Position numbers and translations under genes: made by a program. The notes below the pieces were generated by a model. The model had not been told where the DNA came from and ran no database searches. It saw nothing but the letters and a program-made list of their open reading frames with translations. From Thecaphora thlaspeos (Eukaryota > Basidiomycota > Ustilaginomycetes > Urocystidales > Glomosporiaceae): DNA of 64,000 nt. Shown piece after piece: positions 1 to 10,235 of the stretch (position 1 is its first letter; each line of letters opens with the position of its first letter). Location: positions 620,001 through 684,000 of the forward strand of contig UWYS01000012.1 in the NCBI GenBank assembly GCA_900291925.1, in the 5' to 3' direction.

Positions 1-412
1 AAGAGCGGTCGATCCTTGGTCCTTCGCGCGGTGAGCTTGGCGGTGGGCGTTTTCCGATCGCGACGCAGTGAGAGTAATCGGGGGTAAGGCCAGGGCTGCG
101 ACGAGGGAAAGGGAGGCGGCCAGCCCAGAGGCAACAAGGGCTCGCTCGCGGCACACCGACCGACCTGGCGCACACGCCATCGAAAGAGCCCGCCGCCGTC
201 GCCACCACCTTCCGACCTGCCCCCGACACCCTCCTACCATTTCCGCTTCCGCTTCCTCTTCCTCTTCCTCTTCCCCTTCCTCTCCCGTCCCTCATCGAAT
301 TCGCATTTGCTGCGCCTGCAGCCGCAACCACCCCTTGAACCTTTTCCTAGGCATACACTGCCAGCGCACGGCACCTTTCCCACCCTTGGACGGACGGACA
401 GACGCAGACAGG
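1..412. other. 5' flank of the Vps3844-domain gene
   Basis: Pyrimidine-rich leader with TTCC/TCTTCC runs around 240-290. I see no gene here; it probably holds the promoter and 5' UTR of the gene starting at 413. Confidence 0.5.
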
Positions 413-2013
413 ATGAAGCTCAGCATCCTCTCGTGCACCTTGCTGGTCGCCTCGACCTCAGCAAAGACCACCCTCTACCTCTCTTCCTCCGGATCCAGCC
501 CCTTGACCACCGCACCCGTCTCGATCGACGCTGTGGAGGCCAACGAGGTCCTCTCCGACCATCTCGACGTCGCCTATCACCGCGCCCGCTCGGGACGCAA
601 GCAGATCTGGGACCATGTCCTGAAGCTCGATGACGCAGCGCCGAGGGAGTCGCTTCTCGACTTCGACCGAAAGGCATCGGTGGAACGCCTCTTTGACGGC
701 ACCGCCAGCGACGGCAAGAACAGGCTGCTCGTGCTGATGCACGGCGCATCGGACGCCAGTAAGTGGCATGCTCCCGTACCGTCTCTCCATAGCCCCGACC
801 CGTCGAATGAAGCTTGCTGACGGTCTGCTCCGCTCTCCCTTCGCCCTTTTCCAGACGTGGTGCCTTCGAGCATGTCCGCCACGCACGAGATGTCGTCGTC
901 GCCCTCATCGCAGTCTTTCGATGCCTTGCTCGGGTCTTACCTGGGCGATCTCCAGAACGCCCTCCGCATCAATGACGCGGCCTTCAGCCATCTCAACTCC
1001 GGCTTCCTCCATGGCCTCTGGTCGATCGCGAGCGGCGTCGAGCATGCCTTCGAGGGGGCCGCCTCCTGGCTGATGGGCTCGTCATCCGATGCGGCCGACA
1101 AGGCGACGCAGCGGACGTCGAAGTGGTGGACCGACCTCAGCGAACTGGTCACGGAGAAGAAGAATTCCGCCCTCGACTCAGTCCAGATGGAGCTCAAGGC
1201 GGTCCACGCCCTGCTCGACCGCATCCGCGCCGACGGGCAGACGTACGATGACCTTGCGTTTCAGCCCCTCCGCTTCCAGAGCCTCGGCGACATCAGAGCC
1301 GCCTACGGCGCCGAGAGCATCGAGTACGCCAAGGTCAAGCAGGTCGTCAAGGCAGCGTTCGAGGATCTGGCCGAGGCGTTCCGCTCGCGATCCGAGAGTG
1401 AAGGGCGCGATGCCACCATCGCCTTCGTCCTAAACGACCAGGATGACGACGTCAGCAGCCGACTGTCGAAGCGATCCGCGTCGACCGCCTCGCTGCTCGA
1501 GCCTTTCCTGGGTGCCCGCGACATCGGGACGGCCTTGAAGCCGGCCAAGTTGAAGAAGCCCGCCGCCAACCTACTGGCCTCGTGCTTCCGGGACCAGAGC
1601 GAGCTGGAAAAGGCGAGCAACAAGTGCTCTGGCCACGGCAAGGCGAGGCAGACGAGCCAGGGCGGGCGTAAATGCTGGAGGTGCCAGTGCCAGACCACCA
1701 AGGAGAAGGGCCGTACCACGTACTGGGTGAGTTCAGACACAGCGAATGCCCGCAGCCCATGCATCGAGGAGGTCGCAAAGCTAGATGAACGCTGCTCTGA
1801 CTGACCCCTCTTGTTCGGCCATCCGTTCATGCATACTTTCTGCAGGCTGGCTTCGCCTGTGAGAAGAAGGACGTGTCGACCGAGTTTGTGCTGCTCGGTA
1901 CCACGGGCCTGGTGCTGGTGCTGATCTCGATGGGCAGCGTCTACTACCTCCTGGCCGCCGGCAATGCCGAGCTTCCCGGCACGCTCGCTGGTGTGACGAT
2001 CAACCTCAAGTGA
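413..2013 (+). CDS. Vps3844-domain (DUF3844) ER/vacuolar-sorting membrane protein
   Basis: Predicted 461-aa type I membrane protein. Exons 413-758, 855-1726 and 1846-2013 join in frame; donors are GTAAGT and GTGAGT, acceptors CAG. The ATG at 413 is followed by a hydrophobic signal peptide (LLVAS). The C-terminal half carries a cysteine block (CSGHG, then CWRCQC, then the WAGFACEKKD junction across intron 2), followed by a hydrophobic segment (LVLVLISMGSVYYLL) and a short tail. This is the layout of the fungal Vps3844 C-terminal domain family, an ER/vacuolar membrane group with EGF-like cysteines. The biochemical role is poorly known. Readings that start near position 68 depend on a non-ATG codon and low-complexity leader sequence, so I reject them. 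Confidence 0.85.
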
Positions 2014-2770
2014 GCCTTTGAGCTGAGCTTGATCCTGGCTCGATACGGAGGTAGTAGTAATTGGCAGCTTGCCGAGAGAGCCGGCTGTCCTCGACGACCA
2101 GCGGCGCAGCTGCTCCTGTTGATGTAACGCCGTGGCCATGGTCATCTTGTGGAAACGAATGGACCGATACACCAGTCTAGGCGCGGTTCGACCTATCTCT
2201 CCCGCTGTGTCTAGTTCCGTGCTACGTCGTTGGAGCAACAAACCTCGTGGCTCGTCTTACTGGCGGCCTGCATCCGCAGCAGGCCAGTCGGTGTTAGAAG
2301 GGGACATCCGATGGGGAGGGCACGACGAGAGGTAACTGGCGGCGTTCGCTCGTGAGGGAGGAGAAAGGAGGTCGCGCGCTCGGGCCAGTAATCCAGAATT
2401 TCTTTGGACACCGTGGGCTCAGCTGGATCCTGGCTCCCTCACCACCATCAACACCACCACCGGCCGCCTCCTTCTCCTGCTCCTCCCTCCTCTTCTTGTC
2501 TCGAAGGCCTCTGAATGGTCAAAGGCTTGCTTTCCTCCATCATCTCGAGCAACCCTTAGACTGGCGCAGCGCCGAATACTGCCAGCAACTCCACGCCACT
2601 TCATTGTCTCTACTCTTCGTCCGGCAGCGAGAGCGTGACATCTGGCCGCCTGCTCGCTGCCTTGTCTGCTCGGTCGCTCCGATGTCGTAGGGACGCCTCC
2701 CCGGCGACGGACGGCACAGTGTAACCTACCTTGACTCGTCGACATCACCCGATTCCTCAAGGTTGCCAAC
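2014..2770. other. Spacer between the Vps3844-domain gene and IKS1
   Basis: Contains the 3' UTR of the upstream gene and the presumed IKS1 promoter. Short open frames here (up to about 110 codons) lack coding features. I see no RNA gene or repeat. Confidence 0.5.
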
Positions 2771-5467
2771 ATGGACCTCGTGCCAGCCCATCGGCCCCAC
2801 GACCTTCAGGTCATCCTCCGAACGTGAGCACCAGCAGCAACGACGTGCTTGCCCCTACCGCACCCACACAAGAACGCACGGCTGATATAGATGCCTTTCC
2901 CACATCCAAACTCTCCCTCCTTTCCTCACGTCTGCCTGACAGCCGCGACCACGCCGCCCTTTACGATCCCTCGTCCAACTCGCTCTCGATGCAGTCGAGG
3001 CTCCCGCTGTCGAGCACATCGGCTCAGAGCAGCAGCGCGCTGGCTCGGGTGCGACCTCCCGATAGTCAGCAAGTTTCACCCTTCTACCCGTTTTTCGACA
3101 CCGTCGCAGGCCCCTCTAGCGACGAGATCGACGACAGCGACTCCGAGGGCGCTTCCATCATCCCTCGCGCTCCTCTGTGTCCAACGTGCTTTCGACCGTG
3201 GCCCTTGAGCCCACCGCTGGAGGACGGAGGAGAGCACGGCAACCGCTATGAAGGGAACACGCCGGCCTACATCGCGCCCAACTACTTCCGTCTACTTGCT
3301 CAGGCAACTTCGGGACCCGGCAGCAACGTTCACACCCGCCCCTCCCCCCCCGCTGCGGGCAGTCGCACCTTCGCCGACAGCCGCGAGAGCTCGCGGAGCG
3401 CTACGCCGGACCTCAATGGCGCCGGCGGCAGGTCTTACTCGGCTTCGACCTCCCAGCCGCTGCAGCAAGGTTCCGAGGCCGACGGCTACTACGCCAGATT
3501 CTTTGTCGAGATCCGGAAGCTTGGCAAAGGGGCCCGCGGCGCCGTCTTCCTCTGCCAGCATGTGCTCAACGGCAACAAGCTTGGCCGGTATGCGATCAAG
3601 AAGATTCCGGTCGGCGATCACGCCGAGAGCCTGCTCAAATCGCTCAACGAGGTCCACCTGATGGAGTCTCTGCACCATCCGCACCTCATCCACTACCAGC
3701 ACGCTTGGATCGAGAGCTGCCAGCTGAGCACCTTCGCGCCGAGAGTGCCGACCCTGCACGTGCTGATGATGGCGGCCAACGGCGGCAGCCTCGCGGACTG
3801 GATCTCGGCTCGATCCGGCGAAGGCGCCAACGCATCGCCCCGCCCGAGCAATGGCAGCAGCGCCTCCCGTTCAGGCAGGGCGCCGTCGAACCCGCCCGGT
3901 GCCGGTGCCGATGAGGATGAGAAGAGCAGCAGCAGCAGAGCGTCTCCGCTGCCCAACCGGGCCCGGCTCGAAAACCTCAAGGCCGCTGTCCGGCAGCGTC
4001 GGGCGCAAAAAGAGACTGCCCGGGCAAGAGACGCGGACGTTCCGACGATCGGCACCAGCACGGCCATACCTGGTGAACCCTTTGGCGGCGCTTTTGGCAG
4101 TGGCCGCAGGCCGACGGTCGCCTCGGGCGTAGGCGTCCACCTTCTCCGCGACGAAGAGATCTACAGTCTGATGCACGACTTGGCGAGTGGGCTCGGCTTC
4201 TTGCACGACCGCGGCATCCTCCACCTCGACATCAAGCCGGCCAACGTGCTGCTGCACTGGGACGACGATGCGCTGATCCCGCGAGCGATGCTAAGCGACT
4301 TCGGGTCGAGCATGCTGCTCCACGACACCTGGACACGGCAGCGGTCCGGTCATACGGGAACGATGGAGTACATGTCGCCCGAGACGCTGATAACCGATCC
4401 TTCGACGGGCAAGCTCAGCGAGCTGTCGAGCAAGGCCGACATCTGGTCGCTCGGTGAGTCTGAGCCTGAGACCCACCGTCGTTGCAGCGAGCCTTTTCAT
4501 ACGATGGTTCTGAACGCCGTCCGTTGTTCCGCTTTACTTCACGCGATGCAGGCATGGTCCTGCACCTCCTGCTGTTCTTCTACCTGCCCTACTCGCAGGT
4601 CGACGACGTCGACCGCCTTCGCGACGAGATGCTGGCCTACCGCGGCTTCAGCCGGGCGAAGACGGAGAGGGGCCCCGGAGCGGGAGGGACGCGGCGGCAA
4701 CGACCTGCCAAACTCGTCCAGCTCCTCGAGAGACTGCTCGACCTCGATCCGGCCAGAAGGCCCAATTGCAACGAGATCCTGCAGATCCTCGCATCCGGGC
4801 CGGGGCCAGAGCCGATGGTGCACGAGGTGCGTACCGAGATCAGAAGGGAATATCGACGGATGGCGAAGCGCGTCTCTCCGTACTGAACACGCGCATCCGC
4901 GCTCCTTTGCCTGTACGACGTCGTTCCTCTAGCAGGCCACAGCGACCGAATCGCTATCCCTCTACCGTCGAGCCTCCTTCCTAGAAGAGTGGCCGCCTTC
5001 GCCAGCGACGGTCGATGGCGACAAACAGGACCGCGGACCGGTCACACGTCTCCCGCGTCGCATCAGTCTAGCTACCGGTGCAGACGGCGACGATAAGGCG
5101 CGACTGGCCGTTCTCTCCCGCCGTCGTCGGATCAGACAGCGAGGCAACTGTTCGAACCAGCTTGGCGGTGTCGTCGCCGATGCGCTCTGGACGAACGCGG
5201 GTCTCGACCTGGATCCGACGTTTGTAAGGGTTGCGCTGGCTGTGATAGGGTGTGGCCTTAAGGTGAGTCTTCGCCATCCGGCCGTCGATCGTGCGCAGAC
5301 GATGCGTTGGCTGACGAGCGAGGGTACAAATGACGAATGACGGTGACGGACGTTCGGATCAGTGCCTGAGCCTCGACCTCATCTGCCTGCAAAGGGGCTT
5401 GCGACCTAGCCTCTTGACGTGGTACTCCTCCCTTACCCTAGCTCTGGGCGACATCGCTATAGCGTGA
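2771..5467 (+). CDS. IKS1: IKS1-type serine/threonine protein kinase with hydrophobic C-terminus
   Basis: Predicted 756-aa protein kinase. Exons 2771-2823, 2943-4453, 4552-4826, 4936-5262 and 5363-5467 join in frame. Exon 1 gives DLQVILRT and exon 2 continues RDHAALYDPSSNSLS, the N-terminal signature I associate with fungal Iks1. A CPTC zinc-like pair and PNYFRLLA precede the kinase domain (about residue 205 on). Catalytic motifs are LGKGARGAV (glycine loop), HLDIKPAN near residue 446 (HLD instead of HRD) and DFGSS. A long Ser/Arg-rich insertion sits between the two lobes. A stop at 4884 would end the protein just after the kinase domain. An intron at 4827-4935 (GTGCGT, branch TACTGAAC, CAG) removes it and adds two exons ending in hydrophobic stretches (VRVALAVIGCGL; LLTWYSSLTLALGDIAIA). 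This suggests a membrane-tethered kinase. The kinase call is firm; the last two exons are inferred. Confidence 0.82.
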
Positions 5468-5743
5468 GTCCCGCCGCTCTTTACGTCTCTCGAGCACTCT
5501 CCTCGACACACTGTTGACCCTCTCTGCCTCCGGAACGTCGTATCGACGACAGATCCCTGCCGAAACCACTCGACCTCGACCTCTGCCTCACCTTTGCAAT
5601 GCTGGGACTGCACATCGCCATAATCTTCTTTCTTCCCAACTAGCAACGGTAGTAGTGGCGTTCGTATCCCGTGGTGCCTCGTGTTCCCTCGTGTTCCTCC
5701 TCTGCATCTGCTTGCCACCCTTTCGCTCGGCATCGTTATATTT

Positions 5744-8041
5744 TCATACGATATCGTTATCAAAATCAACATCTTCCTCCTCGTCCACACCCGCTAGGAT
5801 CGAAGTGTAGGGTCGTTGATCGTCGGTCGTCATTGTTGTCGTTGTTGTTGTTGTGGTTGTGGTTGTCTTGGACGCATCGTCTTGATCCTGTTGTTTCGCT
5901 GGCGGCGGAAGTGCGACAGTGAATCCAATAGAACGAGCTAGAGAAGCTAAACTGCTACCGTCCGTTGGGGCGGGATCATGATCGGAGAGTTGATCTTCCT
6001 CCTCCTCTTCCACGTCGGAAGAAGAAGAGGCGTAGCCGACTAGACAGAGAGACGGTTTCGACACTGTGTTTGGACAGACTATCTTCTTTGGTACGCCCTC
6101 AGCTGTAGGGTGTACGGACGGGGAAACGTCGTCGGTAGGAGAGATCTTTACCCTCTTTTCTTCCCTGTCCTCCTTGACGTCCATGGAGGAAACGGTGGTG
6201 GTAGATTCCCACTTTCTCTTCTTCCCTTCTACTTCCTGGGTAGAAGAAAGGAGTCGAATATCCCCGCGACGAACCATCTGGTCGGTTTGGACGGTGGTGA
6301 AGAGATGCAAGGTTGCGTATTCGACTACTGCATAGTCGGGTGGGATATTTTGAAGGAGAAGTTCTAGTCCGATGGGAGAAGAGGAGGGGAGGTGGAGATA
6401 GGGTTTGGACGCTGGTGTAGGTGCAGGGACGCGCGAGGGTGCGAGAGAGGGAGGTGGTGCGGTGGTGGGGAGTGGGGTAGGGGTAGAAGGAGCAGGTGGG
6501 ACCGCATGGTGCAACGTCGAGAGTTGGGAGAGGATGTGTGCTGGAATGATTGATGTCGAACCCCCCCCCTGCTGCTGCTGCGGCGGCGGTGGTGGCGATT
6601 GTGCTGAGCCAGCTTGTTGCTGCTGTTGCTGCTGCTGCTGTCGTTGTTCGGATGTCATTTCCGTCGCGCCCCATTTCCTCATTCCCCTCCCGCCCTGCTG
6701 CTGCGAACTATCCATGGCCCTGGGCCCGGTCGGAACGCCATGCACCTCCACCGCTCCTCGTCCTCTCCCTCCTCCTTTCCTCCTCGACGCGGCAGCCGCG
6801 ATCCTCTTCGCCTCTGCAACCACCTCTGCCTCCTCCCTTTCTCTGTTGACCTTCTCGTACTCCTGCTTCCGCGTCCACCATTGAAGATAGCGCGTCGTGC
6901 TTTCGTTCCGCAGACGGTGATCGTGGAGCACGAGGAGGAGTGACCAGGATGTAGGGAAGGACATGAGGAGGATGACGTCTGGGTTTAGGGCTTGCGGGAT
7001 GGTTGAGGACGAGGAGGACGAGGAGGTGGCGTCGGGTGCGGGTGTGGAGGGGGGAGAGGTGGGAAGGTCGAGGCCGAGGCGACGGAGAAGCGAGCGGGAG
7101 AGGTGCCATGTCTTCTCGTGTTGACGCGACGAGGTGGTTTCGGTCTGAGGTTGAGGAAAGGCGGCGGCATACTGCATCTTGATATCTTTCCGTGTAAAGC
7201 TCTTGCGCTCCAGCTCGTCGAGGACGATGTGGTGGACCGTCTTCTCGCCACCGATCTTGTGCAGGAGCGAGAAGCGACCCTGTCCCTCCTTGGCGTCTCG
7301 TTGCGGTGCTTCCATCTCCTCGACGCCTCCTACTGTCGCCGCCGTTGCCTTCTCCTTCGGGCCTTCGTCCGCTGTGGCTTGGTCGCCGCTCCCGGCACCA
7401 AATTGTACCTCAACGCTGTACCGCATCGCCTTTTCCTTGTGATTCCACATAGTCTGGTTCAGCTTGCGTGCCTTCATGCCATCGGGAAGGAGCATGATGG
7501 CCAACCTACGGAAACCAATCTGCTTGCGCAGCTGTTCCTTTTGCCGCTGGGCGTTTGTCTGTCTCACCCCTCCCGTGGTATCTTGCGATCCAGCGCCTGG
7601 TCGCTTTCCGTTGTGGGTTTGCGAGGTTGCCACGGAGGGAGATGGCGGTGGTAGAAGGTTCATTTTGACAATTTCTTTGCCGACCGCCTGCGAGGAGCGA
7701 GAGATGCTGTTGAGGAAGAGGTAGTCATTGTACAGCGTCGACTCATTGTACTGCGAGAGGGGGACGTAGTCGGTCACGGATGTGGCCTTGTTGCTGCCGT
7801 TGCCGCTGCTCGAGTCTGTCGTGGTTGGGGCGGAAAGTGTCGAGGAGGAGGCGTAGGAGACGGAGGAGGCGGCGATGGCGGTGGCACTGCTGAACGCCGA
7901 GCAAGAGGGTTGGCAGACGTCAGAGGCTTTGTGGGCCTTGGTGCAGGCGAGGCTGCAGGTCTTGAAGGCGCACCGTGGGCAGGTGTACTTGGAGGCAGAG
8001 AGGTGACATTGAGAGCAAGGAGTTGTGGCGGCCGACGGCAT
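5744..8041 (-). CDS. BCD1: Box C/D snoRNP assembly factor BCD1 (HIT zinc finger)
   Basis: Single-exon 765-aa protein. An N-terminal HIT-type zinc finger uses Cys9, Cys12, Cys21, Cys24, Cys29, Cys33, His37 and Cys43. After a Ser/Thr linker comes the Bcd1 core: DYVPLSQYNESTLYNDYLFLN, then RLAIMLLPDGMKARKLNQT and VLDELERKSFTRKDI. Bcd1 is the nucleolar factor needed for box C/D snoRNA stability and early snoRNP assembly. The family is usually much shorter; the extra length here is low complexity: a glutamine run around 6600-6650, proline-rich linkers, an acidic DVEEEEEDQ patch and a threonine run near the C-terminus. It lies on the same strand as RRP3, another ribosome-biogenesis gene, 478 bp away. 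Confidence 0.88.
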   Translation of the reverse strand: MPSAATTPCSQCHLSASKYTCPRCAFKTCSLACTKAHKASDVCQPSCSAFSSATAIAASSVSYASSSTLSAPTTTDSSSGNGSNKATSVTDYVPLSQYNESTLYNDYLFLNSISRSSQAVGKEIVKMNLLPPPSPSVATSQTHNGKRPGAGSQDTTGGVRQTNAQRQKEQLRKQIGFRRLAIMLLPDGMKARKLNQTMWNHKEKAMRYSVEVQFGAGSGDQATADEGPKEKATAATVGGVEEMEAPQRDAKEGQGRFSLLHKIGGEKTVHHIVLDELERKSFTRKDIKMQYAAAFPQPQTETTSSRQHEKTWHLSRSLLRRLGLDLPTSPPSTPAPDATSSSSSSSTIPQALNPDVILLMSFPTSWSLLLVLHDHRLRNESTTRYLQWWTRKQEYEKVNREREEAEVVAEAKRIAAAASRRKGGGRGRGAVEVHGVPTGPRAMDSSQQQGGRGMRKWGATEMTSEQRQQQQQQQQQAGSAQSPPPPPQQQQGGGSTSIIPAHILSQLSTLHHAVPPAPSTPTPLPTTAPPPSLAPSRVPAPTPASKPYLHLPSSSPIGLELLLQNIPPDYAVVEYATLHLFTTVQTDQMVRRGDIRLLSSTQEVEGKKRKWESTTTVSSMDVKEDREEKRVKISPTDDVSPSVHPTAEGVPKKIVCPNTVSKPSLCLVGYASSSSDVEEEEEDQLSDHDPAPTDGSSLASLARSIGFTVALPPPAKQQDQDDASKTTTTTTTTTTTMTTDDQRPYTSILAGVDEEEDVDFDNDIV

Positions 8042-8519
8042 GTTGTATGATGGTGCTGCCGCGGTAGGGGAAGAGATGGGAGGGAAGGATGAGGACGAGG
8101 TCGAGGTCGAGGTCGAGGTCGAGGTGAAAGGATAGAAAGGAATAAGGAAAAAGAAGCCAAGTTAAGCTTGCTTTATTTCTCGCGTTTCCTGGCTCCTTTT
8201 CTTCCTCGTCTTTGTGGAGATTTGGTGGCAGATTTCTGGCGGGGGCCGAGGTTCAGGGTCCAATCGGCTGGCGGCCATCAAGACCTACCCTCGACCATCT
8301 CTCTCATTCCAAGCAGACACGATGCCAGACTCAAGAGCACGGCTCCGCAGAGCACTTCCCGACAAGAGGATGTAGCCGGCTGATGAAGGTGATGACATGG
8401 TATTACAAGTACAGACAGCGAGAGAGTCAGAACAGTGGCTGGATGCGATGGTGAAAGGCGGCAATGGCGAACGAGACATGCTGAGTTTGCGCCACAAGGA
8501 CGAGCGGCGCAGCGGAGCC
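8042..8519. other. Promoter/terminator spacer between RRP3 and BCD1
   Basis: Holds the BCD1 5' flank and the RRP3 3' UTR. Six copies of a GAGGTC-like hexamer run from 8091 to 8126, about 50 bp upstream of the BCD1 start. Nothing else is seen. Confidence 0.5.
8091..8126. repeat. GAGGTC hexanucleotide repeat, six units
   Basis: Six tandem 6-bp units (first and last vary by one base) in the BCD1 5' flank. Likely a microsatellite within the leader or promoter. Confidence 0.8.
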
Positions 8520-10235
8520 TCATCGTCGGCCCCTCTTGGAGCCACCGCCACGTCCGCCGCCCCTGCCACCTCCCCTTCCGCCGCCGCGACCGCGACCACC
8601 GCCGCGCGGCATGTCCGCCTGGACCTCGTCGTCGTCGCGGTCCATGGCATCGTCGTCCGTCTCGCCACGCCTCCGCTTCTTCTTGCCCGCCGCACGGTTG
8701 CCGCCGAGTCCCTTTTCCTTGAGCTCGCGCACCGCCGCCCGCTGCGCCTCGGCGACACGCTCGCTCAGCAGCATCACCGCCTCCTTGTCGCTTCCGCCGG
8801 GGAACTCGTTCATCTTCTCGCCCGTCACCGCTTCGATCCGCTGCAGCAGCTCGACGTCGTACTGCGTCACAAGCGTCACCGAGCGTCCCGAGCGACCCGC
8901 GCGCGCCGTGCGTCCGACGCGGTGGATGTAGTCCTTGGAGTGGGTGGGGATGTCGTAGTTGACCACAAGGTCGACGGCGGGGATGTCGAGGCCGCGTGAC
9001 GCCACGTCGGTTGCAATCAGGATCGAGCGTCCGCCGCCCTTGAACTTGCTCAGCGCTCCCAGCCGCGCCGACTGCGAGAGCTGGCCGTGGAGCGGGATGG
9101 CGGGGAAGCCTAACAGCCGCAGCAGGTTCGAAAGGCGCTGCGCATCGTGCACCGTGCGCGTAAACACGATGACCGACTGGCCCGCCTGCTCGTTGGCCAG
9201 ATGGACGAGGTAGGTGTCCTTGTGGGCAAACGGCAGAAAGAGGTAGTACTGCTTGAGCGTCGAGACGGTCGTGTACTTGGTGTCGACCTCGACGCGGATC
9301 GGGTTCTTGAGACTTGCGCGCTGCAGCTTGGCTACCTTGGTTGTCATAGTCGCGCTGAACAGCATTGTCCGCCGCTCGCGCGGGATGGCCTGGAGCAGCT
9401 TGTCGATCACCGGTCCAAAATCCATGTCGAGCAAGCGATCGGCTTCATCCATCACAAGGTACTGCAGGTTGCGCAGGCTGAACCCTTTCGTGTTCTCGAG
9501 GTGATCCTGCAGACGTCCAGGTGTGGCGACAACGACGTGCGGGCGCTTCGAGAGGGCGATGGCCTGCGACATCATGTCCATGCCGCCGACGATGGTTGCG
9601 CAGCGGGCACCTATCGTCGATCCGAGCGCCTCAATCTGCTGGGTGATCTGGTAGGCCAGCTCGCGGGTCGGCGCGAGGACACAGGCAAAAAGCGGCTTGG
9701 GGTTGTCCCAGAGCGCCTGGAGGATCGGGATGCTGAAGGCGGCCGTCTTGCCGGAACCGGTCTGGGCGAGGCCGATGACGTCGCGGCCTGTCAGCGCCTC
9801 GGGGATCGCCTTTGTCTGGATCGGCGTGGCGAACTTGAAGCCCATCTTTTCGCAGGCGTCGCACAGCTGCGAGTGTACGCCGAGCTCGCGGAACGTCTTC
9901 TTGGCCTCGGTTTCGTCGGCGGCGGCCTCTGCCTCGTCGTCGTCGTCGTCGATGTCGTCGTCTTCATTTTCCCCACCATTGCTGTCCTCGCCATCCTGCT
10001 CGTCTTCATCGCCTTCGTCGTCATCATCGGCATCCTGAACGTCCGCATCGTCATCTTCGTCGTCTTCGTCGTCGTCGTGCTGGCTCTCGCCACTCTCCTC
10101 GTCCTCGTCTTCCGTTCCGGCGTCGAGGGAGGCGGAGGCGGCCTCCGAGTCCGACGGTGCCGGCTCGACCACGGCGGGCGCGGGAGAGGCAGGCTTCTTC
10201 GCTCGCTTCGCAGCCGCCGGGTGCTTCACTGGCAT
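8520..10235 (-). CDS. RRP3: ATP-dependent DEAD-box RNA helicase RRP3 (DDX47 type)
   Basis: Single-exon 571-aa helicase starting MPVKHP. In order: a very acidic Asp/Glu-rich leader, the Q motif (FRELGV ... [13 protein letters not shown]), motif [16 protein letters not shown], the DEAD box in [18 protein letters not shown], then the second RecA lobe with [20 protein letters not shown] and [10 protein letters not shown]. The tail is a GRGGG repeat ending SKRGRR. The core matches Rrp3/DDX47, the nucleolar helicase for early 18S pre-rRNA cleavage. RGG tails commonly bind RNA. The open frame extends upstream to 10706, but that extension is promoter sequence without family similarity, so I use the ATG at 10235. 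Confidence 0.9.
   Translation of the reverse strand: MPVKHPAAAKRAKKPASPAPAVVEPAPSDSEAASASLDAGTEDEDEESGESQHDDDEDDEDDDADVQDADDDDEGDEDEQDGEDSNGGENEDDDIDDDDDEAEAAADETEAKKTFRELGVHSQLCDACEKMGFKFATPIQTKAIPEALTGRDVIGLAQTGSGKTAAFSIPILQALWDNPKPLFACVLAPTRELAYQITQQIEALGSTIGARCATIVGGMDMMSQAIALSKRPHVVVATPGRLQDHLENTKGFSLRNLQYLVMDEADRLLDMDFGPVIDKLLQAIPRERRTMLFSATMTTKVAKLQRASLKNPIRVEVDTKYTTVSTLKQYYLFLPFAHKDTYLVHLANEQAGQSVIVFTRTVHDAQRLSNLLRLLGFPAIPLHGQLSQSARLGALSKFKGGGRSILIATDVASRGLDIPAVDLVVNYDIPTHSKDYIHRVGRTARAGRSGRSVTLVTQYDVELLQRIEAVTGEKMNEFPGGSDKEAVMLLSERVAEAQRAAVRELKEKGLGGNRAAGKKKRRRGETDDDAMDRDDDEVQADMPRGGGRGRGGGRGGGRGGGRGGGSKRGRR

Noticed and set aside
4884..4886. TGA as the true end of IKS1
   Set aside because: It falls inside a consensus intron, and in-phase downstream exons with a hydrophobic C-terminus fit the family better; kept as the main alternative.
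5068..5277. Minus-strand 69-codon open frame that looks coding-like
   Set aside because: It is antisense to the predicted fourth exon of IKS1, which explains its composition. It has no upstream exon that fits.
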